Below are positions 1-9,259 of a DNA stretch of 60,388 nucleotides, in pieces (the stretch's first letter is position 1; every line of letters starts with the position of its first letter). This DNA comes from Pirellulales bacterium (lineage in GTDB: Bacteria > Planctomycetota > Planctomycetia > Pirellulales > JAEUIK01), in contig JAIESQ010000004.1 in the NCBI GenBank assembly GCA_019745975.1, forward strand, positions 1 to 60,388, read 5' to 3'. Under the pieces are notes generated by a model. It did no database searches. It was not told where the DNA came from and saw only the letters and a list, made by a program, of their open reading frames with translations. A program made the translations under genes and the position numbers.

Positions 1-78
1 CCGGCAAAACGCCGAGAGATTTCGAGTTTTTTTGCGCCCGCTGCCTTCCCAAGCCGCCCGACTATGCTTGATTGAGGC

Positions 79-1446
79 CTAGCAGGCGCTCGCTACGGAC
101 CGTTCGGCCATCAGCTTGCGCATTGTCCGACGGGTCCGCCAATAGATGTCTTCCAAGAGAATGTGTGCGAACTCTCCATTGCGACCGATGCTGTACAAGC
201 CGTCGACGCCGCTCGACGCGGCGAATCGCCGCCGCTCCGACTCATAGCAGCGGAGAAAGACTGGGTAGGCCAACGGTGTTCGCAACACGCGGCAACCGAG
301 GTACCGCTGGGTGGCATCGGGGATGATACGCGTTAAGGCTTCGACGCACCTGCCGCCCAATTCCTCGTCCGACATGCACCAGATTTCATCGCCGACCTGA
401 CAGCCAATGTCAGCGGTGATGATTGTCTTTCCGGCGGGGGCCAGCCATGGCGCCGACAGCGGTGTCTCCGTCAGGCGAAAAAACGGCGCCTCGCGTTCTG
501 GCGTCCAGAGCACAACGGCCGGTAGCAACCCACGTCCTTCAAACCGCAAGTTCACGAACACCATCGGTCGATAGCGGAACGTAGCCAGCGGTTGCAGTGC
601 GTCGGTGCCTACCACCAGTTTCGCCAGCACGTGAACTGGCGAAGTGCAAATTACGGCCGACGCGGACTCAAATTGGCCAGCGACGCAAACCCCGGTCGCA
701 CGCCCATCTTCTACCACGATCGATTCCACTGGGGAGCGCGTCGAAATGTGGTCGCACAACGGTTGCGCCATATGCTCGCACATCGCCCCAACGCCCCCGC
801 GCGGATACACATGCCAGACGTGCGGTGACTCATGCAACTCGCGGCAGTAGCCGATGGCGACCATTCGCCCCGAAATGCGTTTGGCCAGTCCGAGCTTGAG
901 CGTCTGCAGGGCGCTGGCCGGAATCTTCTCGGCAACCGCCGCCGATAGCTCGCTAGCCGGCGCGCCGGACCAGGCTTCTGTCAGCGGAATTGCCACGTCA
1001 TCGGCCAATGCTCGTCCGTAATGCTTGCGAAACCAATCGGCCGCCGAGTCAACCGCTCGCGTGCGTTGCAACTTGGCCGCCAGCGCGCTGGTGACGAATC
1101 GCGGGCTGCTGATGATGCCAAACGGATACTCGCGAGATCGCGCGCCAAGCCAAAAAGCCTCGTCGTAGCGCGGCACAGGCTCGCAGTGCGACGAAAATCC
1201 AACCGCCGCCGCCAGGCGGTTCGTGATGAAGTGCGCGCCGAAATCGCTGGAGAATCCATCGTCGTCGACGAAGCTGCGCGCCAGACCTGCCACTTGCGAG
1301 CTGGCTTCATATACGCGCACGGGGACACCATGCGCGCGCAGGTACCCGCCCGCCGTGAGGCCCGCGAAACCAGCCCCCACGATCGCCACCGGAGCATCGT
1401 CGCTCTGGCCTACTGCTCGAGTTGAGGTCGCTGCAGTCGCGCGCAT
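79..1446 (-). CDS. FAD-dependent oxidoreductase (amine oxidase / UDP-galactopyranose mutase-like)
   Basis: This 455-residue protein has an N-terminal Rossmann FAD site, VAIVGAGFAGL, at about residues 20-30, followed by the acidic VYEAS strand end. Near the C terminus is a GLYSIGRNGEFAH stretch that resembles the flavin-contacting GR motif of UDP-galactopyranose mutases and related oxidases. It is therefore a two-dinucleotide-binding-fold flavoprotein, probably acting on a nucleotide sugar or glycan precursor given its neighbours, but the substrate cannot be read from sequence. The start overlaps the end of the methyltransferase gene by 37 bases, so the two are probably co-transcribed. A second protein of this broad family lies at 16411-17802. 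The family call is firm and the reaction is not. Confidence 0.8.
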   Translation of the reverse strand: MRATAATSTRAVGQSDDAPVAIVGAGFAGLTAGGYLRAHGVPVRVYEASSQVAGLARSFVDDDGFSSDFGAHFITNRLAAAVGFSSHCEPVPRYDEAFWLGARSREYPFGIISSPRFVTSALAAKLQRTRAVDSAADWFRKHYGRALADDVAIPLTEAWSGAPASELSAAVAEKIPASALQTLKLGLAKRISGRMVAIGYCRELHESPHVWHVYPRGGVGAMCEHMAQPLCDHISTRSPVESIVVEDGRATGVCVAGQFESASAVICTSPVHVLAKLVVGTDALQPLATFRYRPMVFVNLRFEGRGLLPAVVLWTPEREAPFFRLTETPLSAPWLAPAGKTIITADIGCQVGDEIWCMSDEELGGRCVEALTRIIPDATQRYLGCRVLRTPLAYPVFLRCYESERRRFAASSGVDGLYSIGRNGEFAHILLEDIYWRTRRTMRKLMAERSVASAC

Positions 1447-2399
1447 AACAGACTTCCGTAGCCAAGCCAGGATAGGAGCTGGTCCAACGCCGTGAACGCC
1501 GTCAGCATCACGGGTGCCTTGAGCGAAAATCGCTTCGCGAGCCAGCGCGGCGCGCCCCAGTCGACCAGCAGGTTGTGGAAGGAGTACGTCCAGTTAACCG
1601 GACTCATCATCGATTCGATGGCTACCGGCTCGAGCCCCACGAGGCGCGCCAGCAGGGCCAGGCTGTGTCGATCGAACAAATACCAGTGGCGGGGAAAATG
1701 ATAGCCGCCCCAGTAGCGGCCGCGGAATAACCGGCAACTCGGCGAAGAGGCGTCGTCCGTTACCACGATGACTGCGCCGCCGGGCTTGAGAAGTCGGGCA
1801 ACTTCTCGCAAGACCACGGCTGGCTCTGCGAGATGCTCGATCGTCATCACCAGCAACACCAAGTCATAGCTGGCGGCAGCGAGACGCAACTGCTCGAGAT
1901 CGCCGGCGTGCACCGTTTGCCCCGCGTCGCGGGCCGCCTGCACCGCGCGGAGGTCGAGGTCAACTCCTTCGAGGTGCCAAGTTGGATTGCCGAAATCGCG
2001 CAGGAGCCGCAGGTGAAACCCGTCGCCACAGCCGACATCCAGGATCCGCGCGCCGTTCCCGAGCCCCTTGGCGTACCGTAACAAGCGCCGCGCCTCGAGC
2101 CAGCGCCTGACGCGATAGACGAGGCCGAAATGCTCAGGACTGAAGTCGAAAGCGTGGTAATTCGCCGGGTAAATGCGGTCGATCGCGTCGATGCTTGGTC
2201 GTGGATTGAGATAGACCAAGCCGCAGGTCGGGCAGCGAAATGCCAAAAACGTGTCGTCGCTGGTGCGGTACTCGAAGTCCTCGCCCACCGCTTCCGGCTC
2301 GCCGTCGTCGCGATCGCAGATGCAGCAGCGCGCACTCACCAGTCGCGTCGTGCTGGCGACTTCTCCCGCAGCCGGCTTCTCCACGCACTCTAGTTCCAT
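1410..2399 (-). CDS. Class I SAM-dependent methyltransferase with N-terminal zinc ribbon
   Basis: The protein starts with two cysteine pairs (CCIC at about residues 25-28 and CPTC at about 56-59), followed by GLVYLNPRP. This is the zinc-ribbon head typical of sugar C-methyltransferase-like and O-antigen-associated methyltransferases. The SAM-binding motif I is ILDVGCGDG, and an LVLLVMTIEHLAEP segment marks motif IV. I chose the ATG at 2399 (329 aa); a TTG start at 2432 would add 11 residues with no better ribosome site. The gene lies between a nucleotide-sugar epimerase and an FAD enzyme, which suggests modification of a sugar or lipid-linked glycan. The exact acceptor is unknown. Confidence 0.82.
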   Translation of the reverse strand: MELECVEKPAAGEVASTTRLVSARCCICDRDDGEPEAVGEDFEYRTSDDTFLAFRCPTCGLVYLNPRPSIDAIDRIYPANYHAFDFSPEHFGLVYRVRRWLEARRLLRYAKGLGNGARILDVGCGDGFHLRLLRDFGNPTWHLEGVDLDLRAVQAARDAGQTVHAGDLEQLRLAAASYDLVLLVMTIEHLAEPAVVLREVARLLKPGGAVIVVTDDASSPSCRLFRGRYWGGYHFPRHWYLFDRHSLALLARLVGLEPVAIESMMSPVNWTYSFHNLLVDWGAPRWLAKRFSLKAPVMLTAFTALDQLLSWLGYGSLLCARLQRPQLEQ

Positions 2400-2479
2400 G
2401 CAATCTTCAGAAAGGTGTGCGTGGCGCGCCAAACAATGCCCACAAGCCCTGTTAACCCTACGGCGAGCGCGACGATCGT

Positions 2480-3463
2480 TCAGTCATCGTAACCACGTGG
2501 ATGGCTCCGATGCCAGCGCCAGGCAGTTTCGACGATGGATTCGATCTCCACATACTCAGGTTGCCAACCCAACTGCTGGCGTGCCAGGCGCGCGTCGGCG
2601 ACCAGCTCGGGCGGATCGCCGGGGCGCCGAGGCGCAAAGCGGACTGGGACCGCGTGGCCGGTCACTCGGCGACAGGCCTCGATCACTTCGAGCACGCTGT
2701 AACCCCGGCCGGATCCGAGATTCAGGGCCAGGCCGATCCCTGGTTGTAGCCGTTCGAGCGCCGCCAGGTGCGCTCGCGCGAGGTCGTTCACGTGCACGTA
2801 GTCGCGCACGCAGGTGCCATCGAGTGTAGGGTAATCGTCGCCGAAAATGGCAATCTCGTCGCGCTGACCGAGAGGAACCTGCAATACCAACGGAATCAAG
2901 TGCGTCTCTGGATCGTGGTCCTCACCAAGCGTTCCGTCCGGATCGGCCCCTGCGGCGTTAAAGTAGCGTAGCGCGGCATACGCGAATCCGTAGGACCGAG
3001 CATAGTCTCCCAGCGCCTGTTCGATCACGAGTTTGGTCAAGCCGTATGGGTTGATGGGCTGTTGACGCGTGGTTTCGACGATTGGCATTTGCTCCGGTAC
3101 GCCATAAGTCGCTGTGGTGCTTGAGAAAACGATTCGCGAGACGCCCGACGCGCGCATTGCTTCTAGCAAAGAAAGCGTGCCGGCGACATTGTTGATCCAA
3201 TACCGCGCAGGATCGGCCATCGATTCGCCGACGAGCGCCAGCGCTGCAAAATGGAGCACGGCGTCGATTTGCAATTCGGCAAGCGCTTGCTGCAAAAGTC
3301 CTGTATCGGCAAGCTCTCCAACGATCAGCGACTCGCCGGAGACCGCAGCACGGTGTCCTTGAGACAGGTTGTCGTACACCCACACCTGATGCCCAGCGCG
3401 AGCAAGCAGCCGGACCGTGTGGCTGCCAACGTAACCCGCGCCGCCAACAACCAAGAGCTTCAC
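2480..3463 (-). CDS. galE: UDP-glucose 4-epimerase
   Basis: This 327-residue extended short-chain dehydrogenase interconverts UDP-glucose and UDP-galactose. The NAD motif GGAGYVG is at residues 7-13, followed by VYDNLSQGHRAAV, which is characteristic of GalE. The catalytic YxxxK is visible as PYGLTK, with the upstream SSTTATYG serine/threonine strand. RYFNAAGADPDGTLGEDH and the C-terminal GSGRGYSVLEV are also typical GalE signatures. The length matches the family. It starts with GTG at 3463, with AGG about nine bases upstream. It is the promoter-proximal gene of the minus-strand sugar group and faces the exopolysaccharide cluster, so it probably supplies UDP-galactose to that pathway. Confidence 0.93.
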   Translation of the reverse strand: MKLLVVGGAGYVGSHTVRLLARAGHQVWVYDNLSQGHRAAVSGESLIVGELADTGLLQQALAELQIDAVLHFAALALVGESMADPARYWINNVAGTLSLLEAMRASGVSRIVFSSTTATYGVPEQMPIVETTRQQPINPYGLTKLVIEQALGDYARSYGFAYAALRYFNAAGADPDGTLGEDHDPETHLIPLVLQVPLGQRDEIAIFGDDYPTLDGTCVRDYVHVNDLARAHLAALERLQPGIGLALNLGSGRGYSVLEVIEACRRVTGHAVPVRFAPRRPGDPPELVADARLARQQLGWQPEYVEIESIVETAWRWHRSHPRGYDD

Positions 3464-4380
3464 GCTAAAACCTGCTCACCTTCAAGACTGACCGCGTGGG
3501 ATGGCACAGTTGCCGGGAGCACCTCGCCATCCAGAAATCGGAACGAACGCGAATATGGTCACCCGTCCGCGCGTTTACCAGACTTTCGCCCTTCCATGGA
3601 TTATTAAAGTCGGTTTCGCCAAGCTGTGTGCGTCGTCGGATTTGCGATTCACCGTTCAGCATCGCGTCGATTTCGCGTTGGAATCCGATGTGACTATTGG
3701 ACAAAGGCTTACGGCTACTCGCTCCGTCAGTGCGCACGATTGTTCGTTGGCCTATCGTGTGGACGATTGGCATGCGGACCAAACAATCTCCGCGCGAATC
3801 TCCTTCAGCAATTGCGTAACGGCCTAGGACGAAAATCGTCTCGCTGCCAGGTGAATAATAGTGGCCATGCGACGATCGCTGGCGCCGTCGAGTGCAACAG
3901 TACATTTTTTGACCAACTTGTGGACAACGCCGCACAAATCGTTAGTCTACTTGAGCCGGCAGGGACGCAATGGTGTCTGTTCGATACCAAATTCGATCGG
4001 ACGTACGTATGAGTAGTCGCGGCGGGCCAGTACTCCCCGCGATTCGATCTGAAGTATTCATCGTGTTGGAGTTTTGTCGGGAGTGTCCCACCAGAGGCCT
4101 TCGAGGCGCGCGTCGCCAGCGCCACCCGAACGAGCGCTCCCGCTGAGTTTCTCGAATGAGAGCGTCCCGCGTTCCGCCCCGCTACTTGCGAGCACGGCGA
4201 ACGCCATGATTGCCGGCTGAACTCTCGGCATCGTTGCCGGGTTCGGTCGTCGATGCGCTGTAGGCGGCGCGTGAAAACTGTGGGCAGGAGCGTTTATTCA
4301 AAGCAGCTTTGCCAAGGCGCGCGAGGTTGGAACGCGTCGCGTGCTGAATGTGCGACCCCGCGCGCTCGAGGAACATAATC
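3464..4380. other. Gene-free divergent intergenic region
   Basis: About 0.9 kb separates the minus-strand galE group from the plus-strand exopolysaccharide cluster. Several open frames of 65-156 codons exist on both strands, but none shows a recognisable domain, a good ribosome site or a hydrophobic pattern, and the segment is visibly less GC-rich than the flanking genes. It presumably carries the divergent promoters. I could not identify a convincing -35/-10 pair or operator. Confidence 0.6.
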
Positions 4381-5925
4381 ATGCAAGCGGCACCTCGTCC
4401 CCTCCCCGCATTGCCCGATCTGGTCAACGTCTTGTCGCGCCACAAGGGGAAGATGCTGATCTTTTTCGCGACGACGCTAGCGCTGGTTTATGTCGCGCTG
4501 CGCGTGTGGCCGCGCAGTTATGTATCGGAAGCCAAACTCTTTGTGCGGCTGGGACGTGAAAGCGTTGGGCTCGATCCCACGGCCACGACTGGTGAGACGG
4601 TTGACATCTTCGATTCGCGCGAACATGAAATCAACTCGGTCGTCGGCGTGCTGCAAAGCCGGGTGCTTGTCGAACAAGTCGTCGATCAACTGGGACCTGA
4701 GGTTATTCTCGACGGCGGAATCGCTGGGCCCGCCGATGTAAAACGCGCCAGTTCGACCGTAAGTCTCGGCAAGCTCGCGAGCAGTTTGAAGTTGACCGAC
4801 TCGGTTCCCGCGCGAGATCGTGCGATCGTCAACCTGAGCCGAGCGATCGAAATCGAGTACGGACGCAAGTCCAGCGTCGTCACGGTGAGGATCGAGGCCC
4901 CCACGCCGGCGATGGCGCAGCGGCTCGTGCATGCATTTCTCGCGGCTTTTCACCAGCAGCATCTGAATGTCAACCGCACGCACGGCTCGTATGCGTTCTT
5001 CGACGAACAGTCGAAGGTGGTCACTGCCGACCTCGACAAGGCATTGCAAGAACTTAGTCAGGCCAAGACTCGGGACGGCATCACCTCGGTCGAAGGGCAA
5101 CGCGAGGTCTTGCAGGAGGAAGCCAAGCTGATCGAGACCGGCATCATTACGGCGCAGTCCGATCTGGCGGGTTCCGAAGCGCGAATCGTCGCCCTGCAAG
5201 AGGAATTGGCCACTCTGCCGGAAACATTGACCACCGCCACGACGACCGGCTTCCCCAACGATTCGCTGCACCTGATGCGCGAGCGCCTCTACGAACTGCA
5301 GATTCAGGAGCAGGAGGCCGCGGCCAAGCTGACGCCCGACCATCCCAATCGCCGGGCTCTGGAGCGGCAGGTCGAAGCTTCGGCCCCCTTGGTTGAGTCG
5401 GAAGATCCGCACCTGACGCAAGTCACCACGGCGGTCCATCCGATCCGGCAAGAGGTTAACTCGGAGCTCGAGCTCGAAAAAACGCGCGTCGCCGCGCTGC
5501 ATGCCAAGGTCGATTCGCTGATGGCGCTGCGCAGTCACCTTCGCGACCAGCTCTTCGCCCTCAACCAACAGGCGGTGGAAATTGAACTGCTCGAGTCGCG
5601 AGTATCGCTGCTCAAGGATAAGCACCTGCAGTACGGCGAGTATCGGGAGCAGGCGCGGATCGATCAGCAATTGGAGACCGACCGCATCTCTAATGTGAAC
5701 GTCTTTCAGCCGGCGTCGCTCGAGCTGAAGCCGGTCAGTCCCAAGCCGTCGATTGTGTTGGGTTTGGGGTTGATCCTGGCCACTTGCGGCGCGCTGGGTC
5801 TGGCCTTGCTGTGCGAACACTTCGACTCGTCGCTCAAATCGGCCGACGAGATCGAGGAACTCATCGCGTCACCGGTGCTGATCACGATTCCCCGCGCCAG
5901 TCAGTTTCGCGCGTTCGTTCGCTAA
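4381..5925 (+). CDS. Polysaccharide chain-length determinant / co-polymerase (Wzz/GumC-type)
   Basis: This inner-membrane protein controls polymer length and export. A first membrane segment (about residues 20-42, around IFFATTLALVYVALRVW) is followed by a long periplasmic region rich in coiled-coil heptads, including the QQAVEIELLESRVSLLKDKH stretch. A PxxP-containing second membrane segment (PVSPKPSIVLGLGLILATCG) lies near the C terminus. This is the Wzz/PCP-2 layout without a fused kinase. The start at 4381 (514 aa) is preferred because GAGGAA lies at 4368-4373 with a 7-base spacer; an in-frame ATG at 4348 would add 11 residues. It is the first gene of a 13-gene plus-strand cluster, and a CpsD-like ATPase follows after 13 bases. 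Confidence 0.88.
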   Translation: MQAAPRPLPALPDLVNVLSRHKGKMLIFFATTLALVYVALRVWPRSYVSEAKLFVRLGRESVGLDPTATTGETVDIFDSREHEINSVVGVLQSRVLVEQVVDQLGPEVILDGGIAGPADVKRASSTVSLGKLASSLKLTDSVPARDRAIVNLSRAIEIEYGRKSSVVTVRIEAPTPAMAQRLVHAFLAAFHQQHLNVNRTHGSYAFFDEQSKVVTADLDKALQELSQAKTRDGITSVEGQREVLQEEAKLIETGIITAQSDLAGSEARIVALQEELATLPETLTTATTTGFPNDSLHLMRERLYELQIQEQEAAAKLTPDHPNRRALERQVEASAPLVESEDPHLTQVTTAVHPIRQEVNSELELEKTRVAALHAKVDSLMALRSHLRDQLFALNQQAVEIELLESRVSLLKDKHLQYGEYREQARIDQQLETDRISNVNVFQPASLELKPVSPKPSIVLGLGLILATCGALGLALLCEHFDSSLKSADEIEELIASPVLITIPRASQFRAFVR

Positions 5926-5938
5926 AAGGATCATCGAC

Positions 5939-6640
5939 ATGATCACGCAAACACCTGCCACACGCGAGAGCACCGCTGAGGTGCGTCCGAGCAGCGTATC
6001 GCGGATGCCTGCGCCGGCGACACCCTATCAAGCGCTAGTGCAACGGCTGCGCGCCCAAGGCTTCGGCATGCCCGGCGGCTTTCAGGCCGTCGGCTTCACG
6101 AGCTCGTCGGCCGGCGAAGGGGTCACCACCGTCGCCGTGAATGTGGCCGTCTCGGCTGCCAGCTCGCTGCGGCGCCCCGTATTATTGATCGACGCCAACG
6201 ACGCCCGGCCTGCCCTGGCGCGGCTGTTCGAGGTGAACGAACCGGGCGGATTCTACGACGCGTTGGCCGGCCGCGATGGCGCGTCGACCTGCCTGGTGAA
6301 ACTCCCCATTGAGCATCTGTCGCTGCTGACTGCCGGCACCGCCGACAAACGTCAGATGATGAGCTACGACCCAGCGGTGCTCGGCGAGCTGCTCGATGCC
6401 TGGCGGCACGAATTCGACTTGATCGTGGTCGATCTGCCGCCAGCGACCGACGACTCTCCTTGCTTCGCGCTGGCCGGCCAACTCGACGGCATCGTGCTCG
6501 TCGTCGCTCAAGGGCGCGCACGCCGCGCCGCGGTTCGCCGAGCAAAGGATCGCTTAGCCGCCACGCGCGCCACGTTGCTGGGCGCTGTTTGGAACATGCG
6601 TCGCTGGCATCTACCAGCCTGGCTGAGTCGGCGCGATTGA
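5939..6640 (+). CDS. CpsD/MinD-like P-loop ATPase with altered Walker A
   Basis: This 233-residue protein has the fold signature of bacterial tyrosine kinases and MinD-type ATPases that partner chain-length proteins: SSSAGEGVTTVAVN (Walker A region), LLIDANDARP (Walker A') and LIVVDLPPATD (Walker B). The usual GEGKST is GEGVTT here, so the nucleotide-contacting lysine is replaced by valine. The C terminus also has no tyrosine cluster, ending in WHLPAWLSRRD. It may therefore regulate the adjacent co-polymerase without classical autokinase activity. Some planctomycete relatives may share the change, which I cannot check here. It lies directly behind the Wzz-type gene, as expected for a two-protein kinase/co-polymerase pair. 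Confidence 0.8.
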   Translation: MITQTPATRESTAEVRPSSVSRMPAPATPYQALVQRLRAQGFGMPGGFQAVGFTSSSAGEGVTTVAVNVAVSAASSLRRPVLLIDANDARPALARLFEVNEPGGFYDALAGRDGASTCLVKLPIEHLSLLTAGTADKRQMMSYDPAVLGELLDAWRHEFDLIVVDLPPATDDSPCFALAGQLDGIVLVVAQGRARRAAVRRAKDRLAATRATLLGAVWNMRRWHLPAWLSRRD

Positions 6641-6728
6641 AACCTTTGAAACGAATTACCAACTCAAACGGACTACGGAGGGGCCACGACGGCCCAGGTT
6701 CTGCTATCGACCCCTTGAAGTTGCTTCC

Positions 6729-7859
6729 ATGCTGCTGCAGAAACTGATGCCTTGGAGTCGGAACGGGCCACGCCACGTCCGGAATGGGGCGCGCGAGTAC
6801 CTTTACGACCACACCCGCTTTGAGACACTCTTGGCGCGCGAGCGGATGCGCGCCGACCGCAATGGCGCGACATTCTCGGTCGTCATCTTCACGTTACCGA
6901 ATTCGGCCGGCCTCGAGCGGGACCTGGCGCATCTTTCCCGGGTGCTCCAAGACCGTCTGCGCTTCACCGATGAGGCAGGTCACTTGGGGCAAGCTCAGAT
7001 CGGTGTCTTTCTTCCAGACACTCCGCCGGGCGGTGCCTGGAAAGTCGCCGGCGATGTCAGTGCGCTTTACGGCCTGGATGGACCGCCGCTCGATTGCGAC
7101 GTTTACACCTACAGCGGCGATTCGCGGTCGGATCGCGATTCCGATCTTGACGACGCCGACAGCGAAGGAATGTTCGAGCCCGTCGGCGACCGGGTGGCCA
7201 GCAACGGACGTCAGTCCAGCGCGTTGCCGACGCGAAACCTCGAGAGACTATTGATCGTCCCGCTGCCAGCATGGAAGCGCAGCTTGGATATCGTGGTCGC
7301 GACAATCGGCCTGCTGCTGACCACTCCGCTGTTCGCCGCGCTGGCTTTGCTCATCAAGCTGAGTTCCCCCGGCTCAGTCTTCTTCGTGCAGTGGCGCGAG
7401 GGTCAAGGGGCACGGCCGTTCAAGCTTTACAAATTCCGTACCATGCGGGTCGGCGCCGACGCCGAGAAGCACGCACTGCGGACGCTCAATGAACAGGATG
7501 GGCCAGCGTTCAAGTTGCGCGACGATCCGCGCGTGTTTCGGCTTGGCAGTTTCTTGCGTCGTAGCAGCCTGGATGAACTGCCGCAACTTTGGAACGTGCT
7601 TCGGGGCGATATGACCATCGTCGGGCCTCGACCTTTGCCTTGTGACGAGTCGGCCAACTGCGACGGCTGGCAGCGGCAACGCTTGGCATTGGTTCCAGGC
7701 CTGACCTGCATTTGGCAGGTCCGCGGGCGCTCTGCGGTCTCGTTCGACGAATGGATGCGGATGGATCTCGAATACCTGCGGAAGTACTCCTTGTGGTTTG
7801 ATCTCAAGCTGATGTTGGCCACGGTGCCAGCGGTATTGGGGCGCCGCGGCGCGTACTGA
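6729..7859 (+). CDS. Initiating sugar transferase (WbaP/ExoY family) with GGDEF-like N-terminal region
   Basis: The C-terminal half (from about residue 178) is a bacterial sugar transferase. It has a hydrophobic anchor (LDIVVATIGLLLTTPLFAAL), the FKLYKFRTM motif, SSLDELPQLWNVLRGDM, VGPRPLP and the closing PGLTCIWQVRGR. It transfers a sugar-1-phosphate to undecaprenyl phosphate to begin the repeat unit. The first 150 residues are unusual: YDHTRFETLLARERMRADR and LGQAQIGVFLPDT resemble a shortened, degenerate GGDEF/nucleotide-cyclase-like domain rather than the multi-pass region of WbaP. The first ATG at 6729 is used; ATG 6747 is an alternative. It follows the CpsD-like gene and precedes the flippase gene, fitting the first committed step. 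Confidence 0.88.
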   Translation: MLLQKLMPWSRNGPRHVRNGAREYLYDHTRFETLLARERMRADRNGATFSVVIFTLPNSAGLERDLAHLSRVLQDRLRFTDEAGHLGQAQIGVFLPDTPPGGAWKVAGDVSALYGLDGPPLDCDVYTYSGDSRSDRDSDLDDADSEGMFEPVGDRVASNGRQSSALPTRNLERLLIVPLPAWKRSLDIVVATIGLLLTTPLFAALALLIKLSSPGSVFFVQWREGQGARPFKLYKFRTMRVGADAEKHALRTLNEQDGPAFKLRDDPRVFRLGSFLRRSSLDELPQLWNVLRGDMTIVGPRPLPCDESANCDGWQRQRLALVPGLTCIWQVRGRSAVSFDEWMRMDLEYLRKYSLWFDLKLMLATVPAVLGRRGAY

Positions 7860-7879
7860 ACTTGAACCACCTGCCTGCA

Positions 7880-9247
7880 ATGAGCGTTGTTCCGATCGAA
7901 GACGTGCGAGTAGCTGCCGCCAGCCCGACACCTAGGCGCGGCTTAGTGTTGCTGCGCGGAGCCAGCGCGCAAGCAATGCTCGCGCTCGGCGATCAGGCAG
8001 TGGTTAGCGGTACAAGCTTTTTGGCTTGCGTCTGCGTCGGGCGCTGGGCAGGGAACAACGAGCTTGGCTGGTACGCGCTGGCCTTCTCCGTCGTGGTGCT
8101 CCTGACGTGCGCACTCGAATCGCTGGTCATGACGCCTTATTTGGTGCTGGCGGGCCGCACGCCAGGAGTCGAGCGAGCTCGCTACGCCGGCAGCATCCTC
8201 CTGCAATTCGTTGCTCTGGCGGCGCTAGCGATGGTGCTGCTGGCGGTCGTCGCGATCGGTGTGGCAGGGTATGGTCCGCGCCAATTTGCCATCGTGCTCG
8301 CGTTGCTCGTGCCAATCGTCCCCTGCACTTTGTTGCGCGAATTCGCTCGTCGGTTTGCGTACGCACACTTGAAACTGCGCGTCGCGCTGGCCATGGACAT
8401 GGCCATCGCCCTGCTCCAAATCGGCATGCTCTTGGCGCTGGCGCGGGTTGGCCTGCTTTCGGCGGCGACGGCACTTGTGTCGCTGGGAGTCAGCTCCGCG
8501 ATCGTCGCTGCGGCCTGGCTGAGCGTCGCGCATCGCGATTGGACGATTCGCCGTGCCGACTTCTGGCCAAGCGCGCAAAAGAACTGGCACTTCGGACGCT
8601 GGGTCTTTCTAGCGCTCATGGCGCTCATGCTGCAAGCTAACGTCGTCCCCTGGCTCTTGGCTGGCAGAATCGGTCCCGCGGCGACCGGCGTGTTCGCGGC
8701 CTGCCTGACGATCATCCAATTCGCCAATCCGCTCATTCAAGGAATCAGCAATTGGCTGGTGCCTGCTGCCGCGCGCGCGTATGAGCGCGCCGGCGTCCGG
8801 GGTGTGCGCCACGTCGTTAATCGCACGGCGCTGCTGTTGTGCGCGGTGATCGGGGCATTGGCTGTCGTAGTAATTGCTGTTGGCGACCAACTGGCATCGC
8901 TGCTGTACGATCGTGATTTCGCGCCCCACCACGCACTGATTGCGCTCTTGGGTATCGCGATGCTGGCCCGAGCGTGGGGTATGGCCGCTTACAACGGCTT
9001 GATCGCGATCGAACGGCCACAGGGGAATCTGCTAGTGAATATCCTCGGCCTGGCGATCACGATGGCCGCCGCGCCCCTCGGGTTGGCCGTCGGAGGCCTG
9101 ACCGGCGCTGCGGCAGGGTTGTTGGCCGGCGACATCGCCTCAGCGGCTTGTCGTTGGCTCCTGTATTGGTTCGAGACGAGCCGACTCACCGCGATACACG
9201 CTTCGATCATCAGTCGAAATCCTGCAGGGCTAACCGTCTCGGTTTGA
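7880..9247 (+). CDS. Oligosaccharide flippase (Wzx/MATE-like)
   Basis: This highly hydrophobic protein of about 455 residues has some 12-14 predicted membrane segments and no soluble domain, consistent with the polysaccharide-transporter/MATE superfamily that moves lipid-linked repeat units across the inner membrane. Segments such as WVFLALMALMLQANVVPWLL and the GPAATGVFAACLTIIQFANPLIQG stretch are typical of the family. I chose the ATG at 7880; a TTG at 7862, just after the preceding stop, is also possible. Its place between the initiating transferase and the polymerase gene supports a Wzx role. Confidence 0.82.
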   Translation: MSVVPIEDVRVAAASPTPRRGLVLLRGASAQAMLALGDQAVVSGTSFLACVCVGRWAGNNELGWYALAFSVVVLLTCALESLVMTPYLVLAGRTPGVERARYAGSILLQFVALAALAMVLLAVVAIGVAGYGPRQFAIVLALLVPIVPCTLLREFARRFAYAHLKLRVALAMDMAIALLQIGMLLALARVGLLSAATALVSLGVSSAIVAAAWLSVAHRDWTIRRADFWPSAQKNWHFGRWVFLALMALMLQANVVPWLLAGRIGPAATGVFAACLTIIQFANPLIQGISNWLVPAAARAYERAGVRGVRHVVNRTALLLCAVIGALAVVVIAVGDQLASLLYDRDFAPHHALIALLGIAMLARAWGMAAYNGLIAIERPQGNLLVNILGLAITMAAAPLGLAVGGLTGAAAGLLAGDIASAACRWLLYWFETSRLTAIHASIISRNPAGLTVSV

Positions 9248-9259
9248 AATTCGCGAAGT

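Noticed and set aside
1-50. CGGC/GCCG hairpin followed by a T run, as a terminator
   Set aside because: The stem is very short and is separated from the T run by about ten bases.
3465-3935. A 156-codon minus-strand frame behind galE
   Set aside because: There is no domain or ribosome site, and its composition is unlike the neighbouring genes.
4477-5820. A 447-codon open frame on the minus strand, antisense to the chain-length gene
   Set aside because: It is arginine/glutamine-rich with no domain and mirrors the plus-strand gene; long antisense frames are expected at this GC content.
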